DNA of 36,864 nt from Chara braunii (taxonomy: Eukaryota > Streptophyta > Charophyceae > Charales > Characeae): contig BFEA01000027.1 in the NCBI GenBank assembly GCA_003427395.1, positions 23,591-60,454 of the forward strand, read 5' to 3'. This document shows, in pieces, positions 29,193 through 36,864 of the stretch. Within the stretch, counting starts at the first letter, position 1. Every line of letters starts with the position of its first letter. A program made the position numbers and the translations under genes. Under the pieces are notes generated by a model. It searched no databases and was not told where the DNA came from. It saw only the letters and a program-made list of their open reading frames with translations.

Positions 29193-29654
29193 ATTGTTTT
29201 TTATTTTTTTTTGTCTTTCCAATAATCGCTCTTTAAAAATTCAATAGAGGCCGGGGACCTCACAGTTCAACCCGGAGTACTGACAGCATCAGCCAGCTTA
29301 GCTTACAGGCATTTGCCTGCAGAACTCGAGGTTACTGAGTTCCAAATCCTACAGCCTACTTAACCTTACCATTTATCGTTCCATATCCGTCTTTCGCATG
29401 CGAGTAGGCTGAGTTGCTATCCCTTCAGTAGTTCGAGTTCCAATGCAGACTATCCAAATCTAGTATCTTCTCATACTAACCTGGAGCCTGGGACTACCGC
29501 GGCCCAGAGGACCTGGATCCGGTCCTTGCCTACCTCTGGCACTCTACTTCTAATGCCGGCCTACTGTGACCCTTACCCCACCGAGTGCCCTGGTGAGTAG
29601 CCTTGCTAGCTTACCAGCTACTACTGTCTACTCCTAATCCATCAGGTCTACCTG

Positions 29655-30430
29655 TCATTCCCCTGGGTTGTCCATCTCCAGTATCCAGCGAGAAATGACC
29701 GGTCTCACATCTGCCTGGACCGCTGCCAGCTTCTGATCCCTTGCCCATGTTCGTGTGAACCACCTCAGTTGTCTTCTAGACCCTTTGCCACCTTTCGCTT
29801 TCCGCCTCCAGTCCACCCAGATGGCCTGTTTCAGCCCCTGTTTGATAAAACATTTCGTTTCTTTGTCCGACAGAGGTTTTTTCTGAAAACGTGCTCTGTT
29901 TCTGTCTTTCCAGATTACTTCGCAGATGAGGCCTCTGACAGTGTGCGCTACGTATCCCCATCCTCTGTGTCCTTTCATTCCAGTCGGTAGAAATCCCAAC
30001 AGCACCCATCTCTCATCCCATACTACCAACCGATCCCCGAATTTCATCCAGTGATGCGACCACCATTTCCATACACGTTTGGACGCTGGACACTCCCACC
30101 ACAGATGTCTGGTGGATTCAAACAGCCATCTACACCTCGAGCAGCCCAGATCTACTTCCATAGCTCTGCTCCTTAGCCAGACTGCTGATGGGGTGACTAG
30201 CAGGGATAGCATCCACAGAAGGCTCACCTGTTTTCCGTTCGGAAGAACTATGAGGGCTCCCCATAGGCGTTCGAACTCAGCACCTGCTTGCGTCAGGTCC
30301 TCCGTCCACACTGCCTGCCATCTCGATATCGCAACCTGGGCCGGGGCTTTACGGCTGGGGGCCGACCGCTGACACCCCTGTGACACTGTGTAGTCCATCA
30401 GACTCAGGGGCGCGTCTTCGTCTGCATTGG
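29655..30430 (-). pseudogene. LINE C-terminus with zf-RVT zinc finger
   Basis: The minus frame ending at 29655 holds LGCSRCRWLFESTRHLWWEC followed by PASKRVWKWW (near 30140-30050), a CxxC...HxxxxC zf-RVT finger of plant LINE ORF2. It ends in the basic tail RGLICEVIWKDRNRARFQKK and WFTRTWARDQKLAAV. About 250 codons are uninterrupted, longer than any other part of the element. The open frame extends upstream to 30551, but the LINE-like part probably begins near the inversion breakpoint at about 30430. Confidence 0.8.
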
Positions 30431-30499
30431 GTGACCAGCTCCATGCCGTGGGGTCTATGCTCAGTCGGCACAGCGGGGTTCCGCCTACCCAGATCGGGG

Positions 30500-31510
30500 C
30501 CTGGCCTGTTCGTGGGCAGCTTCTTTTCTCCACAGCAGCGCATCGCGGCAAGGCTCAGGTTGTGGGGAACGGCGTGGCACCTGTCACTGGTAGGGAGGGT
30601 CCTGGTCGCTAATGTGGCTTTTTTTTCTATCCTTTGGTTCGTAACCACGGTGAGAGAACTGGCGGTGGGAGTGGTGAAAGAAATCAGGAGGTTAGTGGTG
30701 AGGTTCTTGTGGAAACCGAGGGCCCGGTCAGCGGAGGGATTCATCTCCAAAGTGGCGTTTGACACATTAACGTTCCCAAGGGCAAAAGGGGGCCTAGGTC
30801 TGGTTGACCCAGTTCGCAAGAACCAGGCGCAGTTACGGGGTTGGGTAGCCAAAGTGGCCTCTTCGAACATCCGGGACCATTGGATAATTCTAGCGGAACG
30901 GATCCTGATGAACGAATGGGGCCTGAGCAGACCAAAGGACGTGTGGGTTTGCTTTCTTCTACCATCCTACAGGAAGAGAAAACTAAAGTCAAGACTATGG
31001 GAAGCAATCAGGTGGGCTAGGAAGCAGCACCCGCCGGATAGCCAACGGCCGCCCAGCACAAGGGATGAAGTTCTGGACCTTCGAGAACGCAGCAATTCTG
31101 GACCAGTCAGGTAGCATGTTGCTAGCAGATGGCTCCCGGGGTTCCTTTGGTCGAGCTTGGGTCCAACGGGGCATCGTAAAGCTGGACGATTTGTGGTCGA
31201 AAAGCCTGGGTAGCTGGAAACCCATATCTGAGGTGAGGGAGACTTTGAGAGGCCTCCAGAGAGTGGAAGAACACTGGAGAACAGTGGTCAACTCTGTCCC
31301 GTCGGAGTGGTTGGCTACATTGGGCCCGGAAGGAGTGGACTCAGCAAGGACATGGTATATCTCGAGCGTGGAGGCGCAAGGCGATGTCTTATGGAAGGTG
31401 AAGGAGGTTCTCCCTAGCGGCTTCAAGAGGATCGAAAGATGGAGAAGGGAAGCCCCCTCCAACAACCTGGAGAGGCTGCAAGAGGTGACAGTGAGAGCTT
31501 GGGACAACCC
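30500..31510 (+). pseudogene. LINE post-RT region, inverted relative to the element
   Basis: Plus-strand reading gives RIAARLRLWGTAWHLSLVGR (near 30540), VLVANVAFFSILWF, FISKVAFDTLTFPRAKGGLG and LVDPVRKNQAQLRGW. Then, in another frame from 31065, it gives SMLLADGSRGSFGRAWVQRG to ERWRREAPSNNLERLQEVTV. This is the segment that normally follows RT motif C and precedes the zinc finger (LSLxGRxxVAN and KGGLGxxD signatures). The flanking parts of the same element are on the minus strand, so flipping this piece restores normal domain order. The inner breakpoint is near 31510. The outer one is between about 30420 and 30510. Confidence 0.8.
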
Positions 31511-32612
31511 AGCTGCGCCTTCACCCTGCATTCCTCCTCCCCATGCAACGGCATCCCTCGGATGTCCGGGCTCCTTCTAATCCTGTTGAGCAATACTTCC
31601 AGCTGCAGCACGAACACCAGCGGGGCGAGCGGGCATCCCTATCTCAAAGACCGCGAGAGTTCAAAGGGAGAAGAAAGGTGACCATTGATCATGACCGCGG
31701 ATGAGGAGCAGGTGTACATAGCCTTGATCGATGCGCAGAAACTGGTACCAAATCCCATCCACTTGAGGGTGGTCAGGACAAAGGTCCAGCCTACCTTGTT
31801 GTAGGTTTTTTCCAGATCCAACAAGAGAACAACCATGTCTAACTCCTCCGTCTGAACGATTTCCAGTGTCTCGATGGCGGTGACTATGTTGCTGAAAATC
31901 GATCTGCCTTGTACAAACGCCCCCTGATCCCTTCCACCAACTCTGGTAGGTACTTGGACAGTCTGCGCACTAGGGATTTAGCTAAAATCTTGTATGAGAC
32001 ATTCAAGAGGGCGACCGGGCGCCAGTTTCTGACGTCCGATTTGTCCCCCTTCTTGAACAAAACCGTGATAACACCGTGCGTCATCCCTTTACCCAGTTTA
32101 CGCTCTACCAGCACCTCATAGTATACCTCCACCAGCAAGGGGCCGAGAACCTCCTAGTTTGCGGAGTAGAACTCCATCGTAAGCTCGTCAATCCCGGGGG
32201 ATTTCCCTTTCGCCATCGATTTCACCGTTTGTGTGAACTCTTCGAGAGTGACCGGTCTGTCCAAGTCCAATGCCGCCGTTGTGTTGAGCTTAACCGTGGT
32301 GTCTGACCACATGTCTGACTGTAGCGACAGATCTGTGTCTACGTCCTCGCCTGGACGTCTGGTCATGAGAATGTCCGCGTAGTACAGGTTCGCGTACTGA
32401 AGCATGCCCGCTGCAGAAACGGTTGTGGGGGCCGCCTCGTCAAATGGGTGCTTTAATTCGATCATTTGTTGTTGCATCCGCCTTGGTTGAAGTTTCGGAA
32501 ATGTTTCCTTGCTCATTTTGTCGTTCGTTTCTATGCCTTTTACCTGCAGGATCTCCGACCACCTTCGTTGTTTGTCCTCCTGCAGCTTGTCCTGTTCGGC
32601 CATTCTCTTCAC
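31510..32612 (-). pseudogene. LINE reverse transcriptase, cut before motif C
   Basis: From 32612 the linker leads to GKSPGIDELTMEFY, then (32138-31884) ITVLFKKGDKSDVRNWRPVA and LLNVSYKILAKSLVRRL, and motif A as LLLDLEKTYNKVGW near 31825, where the second Asp of the usual FD..KAYD is Asn. Motif B reads RSLR-stop-GCPLAPLVF, with Gln replaced by a TAG near 31646. It continues to IRGMPLHGEEECRVKA and then is lost near 31510, just before the expected ADD motif C. Sequence beyond comes from the inverted segment. Confidence 0.85.
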
Positions 32613-32615
32613 CCG

Positions 32616-33545
32616 CTATGCAGCCCACACCCTTGCTGAGATGGGGTTCCCTTCCATCTTCTCCTCCGCCTCTTCGATTCTCCTGATGCACTCCGCTTCC
32701 TTTCTATTTCTCGCTCTTGCTAGGATCCTTGAGATAACGTCCAAGATGCCTGGATCCTCGAGAACATGACTGTTCAGACGGAAGAATCCTCTCCCCCTCT
32801 CCACTCCGAGCCTCAGACGTATGTCTGTCACTACCGGTTTGTGATCCGACATCGGGTGGCCGGCCTGTTTGACCATAACTATCCTTTCCAACACAGGTTC
32901 ACTCAGCATGAAATAGTCCAAGCGTCTCCTTGTGATGTCTTGCCTGTCCCTGTGCAGGTTTGAGAACCAGGAGTAACCTGGATCGTTCGGATTGAGAACT
33001 GGGAAAGGGTCAGACAGTGACAGTTCTGCACAGCAATCCAGCAATGCACGTACATCCCTGCGATCGGCTGAGGCCGAATTCGGACGCAATGCTTCGTCTA
33101 GTGAGACGTTCCAGTCACCGGCCAGCAACAGGTTGTCTGCTTAGGGCACATGAGTCCTTAGCCTAACAAAAAAACTTGCTCTCTCGTTAACTACCGTTGG
33201 GGCATATATTGTCGCGAGTACCCAAACCTCCCCTCCTATTTCCACTTTTAACCACGCCCATCTCCCCCACAGATCCGCTTTCGCGTCGATGACTACCGCC
33301 TGCAGGTCACTTTGCAGCAGAATCCCTACCCCTCCTCGCGTCCCCTTTGCTGGAGCCCACACTTGCGGACCATCCCACCACGTGGCAAATTCCTTCAGCT
33401 TGTCTTCATTGAGCTTGGTTTCTTGTATCAGAACACAGTTCGCTCTCCATTCATGCAGCCAAGACTTTAACCTCCTCCGCTTCATTCGTCCGTTTGTGTC
33501 TCCAAGGCCCCGGACGTTCCATGTGACTGCTCTAAGTCTGTCCAT
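32616..33545 (-). pseudogene. LINE AP endonuclease domain
   Basis: ORF2 starts MDRLRAVTWNVRGLG at 33545, the usual N-terminus. LIQETKL contains the metal-binding glutamate. After a frame break near 33130 come GDWN, RRLDYFML and MSDHKPVV, the GDxN, R-D-x2 and SDH motifs of the exonuclease/endonuclease/phosphatase fold. All catalytic motifs are readable. One frame break near 33135 disables it. The domain nicks target DNA to prime reverse transcription. Confidence 0.85.
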
Positions 33546-36310
33546 CTACTGTTGCCTGCCCCGTTTGATCTTGGATACGGGTTGGGACTTGGGTTGTCTC
33601 TCTGTGAGACGAAGGCCGTTGGGCATAACTGCTCGAACTCCGTGGTGCCGACTTCAAGACTTCTCTCGAGGAGCTCACCCGAGATGACGATCGCCAGTCC
33701 TCTGTTAAACTGTTGGCTAGGAAGCTAGAAAGAAAAAAGTTATCTTCAACCAGCAGCTTCTCGTTGGCGTTTACCAGCACCATCGCAGACACCTCTGGTA
33801 TTATCTGGATGTTCTCGAGTTCGTGCCAATTCCTCTCCCTTAGCACTGTTAGTAGGTCCACTTTGAACCTTCTCACTCTAGTCTGATCCATTGTGGCTAC
33901 AACTTCTGACGGTATGCGAGCATCTAAGATCGGGAAATACAGCTTGTTGTAACCTTGAACTGTCTCTACGATTACTTGCGCCATTGTGGATCGCGAAATA
34001 AGTCTCACCGGGACATAGATCCCGTATAGCTCCCTTACCACTTCCATGATGATAGCCGGCGAGGGGGTGCTATCTATGACCTTGGACGGGATCTGAGGCG
34101 CTCCTTCCACATTTGTGAGAGATAACAAGCTCACTCCCTCTTCCAAGCTCGTGCACAGAACTGGGACTAGGGACCTCTCCACAGTCTCCATCTGATTTCG
34201 TTCTAGGGCGATTGCCCTCTGGCTTTTTTCCAGTCCTCTTCTGCTGCTGCATCCTGTCTCCTTCTTCCTTCTGAGCCCCGAACCTGCTGAGCTCTCCATG
34301 GATGAAGATTCAACCGACTTGTAATTAGCTCTCAAATCCTCTTCACAGCACTCGCTGCCCCACCTGATTCTTGACTGCGAAGACTCTGGCGTCTTGTGCA
34401 TATCCTCTTGGAGCTTCCCTGATCGTCCCCCCACTCCCGTTGAGACCCAGATTTTCTGGTGCTCCTCTTCCTCTCTGATACCTGGGAATTGGGTTGCTGG
34501 ATTGCACCGCCATGGTTGGGTTGGGTCTCCCCTGTTTCTCCAACTGTCCTCCCTGCCCAGTTCCCATCTCCTGTTGTTGCTTCTATAGGTTCTTCTGATC
34601 GAGCCCCCTCTCTCTTCCCATTTGTGGGGGATAGCCGGTGGCAGTCCTCTCCCTGCAGCCTGTGGGACAAAGTTCCTCCAGTCGTACTTGCCGGATGGAT
34701 AGCTTAGCATCGGGTGTTCGACTTGGAAGTGCTGCAAGTTGCGGGCCTGTAAGCTCAGGTTCGGATTGCTCGCCCTAAATACTTCTTCCTGCAGGCTGTG
34801 TTGTGTCCCCTGTCACTGCATGATGGGCCTGTTTGGATCCCCCCCCCGGACCACGTCGTCTTGCAGGTTGTGTTGGTGCCATGGCCATTGAGTGATAGGT
34901 CGGCCTGGGCCAATGTCTCCCCACGGGACTCCCATTGTCTCAGACGAATTGATGTGGGCGGTAAAGTTGCCTGTTGACCAGTCTTCTCGCGGTAACCAGG
35001 GTGTTAGCAGGGGGCGAGCCTGCTCCAGTTCATGGTCCGCAACCCACCTTTGCGACCTTTGGTACACTTCCTCCTCCCATAGTTGTTGCTGCTGCTGACT
35101 GGTCGTCCTCTCACCTCTGTCCGACGATCTCTGGTGAGTATGGTCTTCCCTTGGTAAGGTAGGTGCCTCCGCATCTCCTTCCAGCGTCCTTCTTGACGCC
35201 TCCTTCGACCACCTGGGCGTTTGTCCTGCCAAGACGCCCCCTATGCTCCGTTCTGAGTCTCTATCCGGTACAGTTGTCCTGAATACACCTCTTCTTTGGT
35301 CTTGACCAGGATCTGCGGGCCTTTGTCCCGTCTGATTGCGATTGGTACTCCTCCCTTCCCCTTGGGAATTTTGCCTTTAGCTTTCCAGATGTTGTCTGAA
35401 CCTTTCCCTGTGTCCACCTTGTCTCTCTCCATTCCTCGTCTTCCCTCCTCCGATTGTCTGAACTTTGGACAATTGTCCTCAGTATGGAAGTACCATCGAC
35501 ATTTGCGGCACCAGTCTGTGTACGGCGTTGCTATTTCCACTTTCCACCGTTCCCCCTCCGGTGACTGTATTACCAGATAGTCGTCGATCTTTGCTCTCGA
35601 TTCAGGCGGCATGTCTATTTTGACATTCATAAGCTTTGGTCGATCCTTGTCAAACTTCGGAGTGTGCATTGTTAGAATCTCACCAAACAGGCCCACCACA
35701 TCGCTGCCCAGAAAATAGTAGGCGCCTAGTGGTACTCTCAACGCCATTATCCAGAACCTTGTTTCTACTTCTTGCATACGAAGCACCTGCATCTCGTGTT
35801 TTGGAAGCCTTGGTTTGAACGAAACTGAATACTCTTTATAGCCTTCTATTTTGATCTTGAGCTCCTTCTGTTGTATGAGCCAGGTAGCGATCTCCTTGGA
35901 TTTGGCAACGTAGGAGGCAACATTCTGACCTTCGAACTTGACTCTACCCCTCTTTGCTTCCGGTTGAAAGAGTCTCTTTGTGGTCCACCCATCCTCATAT
36001 GCTCTGATTAAGTCTTCCTTCACCATCCGTGATAGGTTCCTTGCTTCTCCCTAAAAAATTACCATGACTGATCTCTCCTTCATCCGATCCTCTTTTACCT
36101 TGTTCACTGCTTCGTTCGCCACGAAACGCCGACCTTCCTCATCCTCTACAACAGTGCCGAGGTTTCCTCATACGGACACACACCTTCATCATAGCATCTT
36201 TCGACGGAGTCTCTAACCTTGTCGAGTTGCTCCTTGCTCAGGACCGATCATGAGGGTACCGCCTCTCTGCCTCCGGATTCATCCATTCTGGTACCTTGTC
36301 TGTTATCCAT
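33532..36310 (-). pseudogene. LINE ORF1 (gag-like RNA-binding protein), broken
   Basis: The likely start is the ATG at 36310 (MDNRQGTRMDESG). A nonsense codon, a frameshift near 36155 and a stop near 36050 precede the long open part 36026-35241 (MVKEDLIRAYEDGWTTKRLF). Near its C-terminal third is CRKCRWYFHTEDNC, a CX2CX4HX4C zinc knuckle, after a KFDKDRPKLMNVKIDMPP region typical of plant LINE ORF1 (DUF4283-like). It continues in another frame as 35232-34813, a Gln-rich segment with six Q, and 34737-33532, separated by one stop. The total would be about 920 residues, and its end overlaps the start of the endonuclease ORF. ORF1 normally packages LINE RNA. Confidence 0.75.
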
Positions 36311-36352
36311 CCTAATCACTCACTCCGGGTCACTCGCTCTACCTTTCCCACT

Positions 36353-36355
<3 letters not shown>

Positions 36356-36417
<62 letters not shown>

Positions 36418-36437
36418 CGCGTGCGCGCGCGCGCGCG
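36356..36437. repeat. (CT)n-(CG)n compound microsatellite
   Basis: About 23 CT units pass into about 17 CG/TG units. It lies about 45 bp upstream of the LINE ORF1 start, so it is either the LINE 5' UTR or the flank. Confidence 0.98.
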
Positions 36438-36544
36438 ATTAGGTGGTATCATTCGTGATCGTCAGTCAAAATCCGATTTTCTTAGGAAGTGGGCAGCCAG
36501 GAGCGTCCCGCCCTGCCCCCTGAAGCGTACGACTTCCTCTCCTC

Positions 36545-36790
36545 TTACAGCATCTCGAAGGTGGCAGTTTCAGCGGCGGATAATATCTCAGTGTAATTCG
36601 TAGTGAAACTAACAGGGATTGTTACGAGCCTGAGGACCCTCACACCCTTGCCCAACTGCGTGTCTCCAGTGGTCGAGAGGACTAGGTTCCAGCGTATTGT
36701 GCCACGTTGCTTACTTGCGAGATAGAACCCTTGCATATTCTGCTGCCGCACGGTAAGAGAGAGTTTGTACTCTCGTTGCCTCCTTCTCCC
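36545..36790 (-). CDS. Unrecognised open frame, beta-rich
   Basis: The minus frame runs from the window side through YKLSLTVRQQNMQGFYLASK, GTIRWNLVLSTTGDTQL and LRLVTIPVSFTTNYTEILS to FEML and a stop at 36545. Alternating hydrophobic and polar residues suggest beta strands. It has no stop for at least 75 codons and is bordered by CT repeats. It may be an exon, the 3' end of a gene lying to the right, or chance. I do not recognise it. It has the same general look as the frame at 27448-27713. Confidence 0.3.
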   Translation of the reverse strand, partial: GRRRQREYKLSLTVRQQNMQGFYLASKQRGTIRWNLVLSTTGDTQLGKGVRVLRLVTIPVSFTTNYTEILSAAETATFEML

Positions 36791-36800
36791 TCTCTCTTTT

Positions 36801-36805
<5 letters not shown>

Positions 36806-36864
<59 letters not shown>
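36806..36864. repeat. (CT)n microsatellite at the window end
   Basis: About 29 CT units running to the edge. Confidence 0.98.

Larger units (their letters stand above)
29193..36330 (-). mobile_element. Near full-length LINE (L1-clade, plant type) with internal inversion
   Basis: The minus strand holds, in LINE order, ORF1 with a CCHC knuckle (36310-33532), AP endonuclease (33545-32616), RT (32612 to about 31510) and a C-terminal zf-RVT (about 30430-29655), then about 440 bp of 3' UTR. A T-rich run at 29193-29216 would be the poly(A) on the minus strand. The stretch from about 30500 to 31510, which should encode the post-RT region, lies on the opposite strand. Stops and frameshifts make all ORFs defective. 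It is more GC-rich than the LINE at 1-2075 and a different family. Confidence 0.85.

Noticed and set aside
30995-31531. 178-codon minus-strand frame
   Set aside because: Shadow of the inverted LINE post-RT segment, which is coding-like on the plus strand.

Overview
This is eukaryotic, intron-poor, gene-poor DNA, most likely from the nuclear genome of a streptophyte (green-plant lineage) with a large repeat-rich genome. A charophyte such as Chara fits best, but that is an inference from the retroelement protein style, plant L1-type LINEs and a plastid accD relic; it is not proven. I find no intact host gene and no rRNA gene, tRNA gene or CRISPR array. Almost everything recognisable is mobile-element debris, tandem repeats, inverted repeats or assembly artefact.

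Layout. 1-2075: 5'-truncated LINE on the minus strand with its poly(A) as the leading T run. 2210-3300: a weak gag-like relic and the 3' part of an LTR with TATA box and primer-binding site. 4431-6262: decayed Ty3-type gag. 6376-7258: a divergent reverse transcriptase (RT) relic with a TTTG microsatellite inside it. 7.5-11.2 kb: minisatellite, hairpin and a 521-bp element with terminal inverted repeats (TIRs). 11.2-11.8 kb: MITE and plastid accD fragment. 13.3-15.5 kb: 24-bp repeats, a repeat cluster and a Tourist-like MITE with TTA target duplication. 15.8-17.3 kb: long inverted repeat whose right arm is split by a 905-bp TG...CA insertion, probably a solo LTR. 17.5-20.0 kb: nested tandem duplication, a tRNA-derived SINE, then a second divergent RT relic. 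20.7-24.4 kb: foldbacks, T-poor and polypurine tracts and a second copy of the TTAA-flanked MITE.

24637-25134 is an assembly gap. 25.2-26.9 kb: tRNA-like head, a dense TTGAC (W-box core) repeat array and two hairpins. 27410-27447 is exactly a Tn5/Nextera mate-pair junction adapter, so sequence on its two sides may not be contiguous. 28.8-29.2 kb: two more SINE copies. 29.2-36.33 kb: a near full-length but decayed LINE on the minus strand (ORF1 with CCHC knuckle, AP endonuclease, RT, C-terminal zinc finger) carrying an internal inversion of about 1 kb.

The most interesting items are the two relics of one divergent RT family (a PMG/DD type resembling Penelope-like or telomerase-clade RTs, with no endonuclease visible), the solo LTR whose empty site is preserved in the opposite arm of the same inverted repeat, the TTAA-flanked MITE pair, the three-copy SINE family and the LINE inversion. 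The genes do not form a working pathway; each is a separate, mostly dead insertion.
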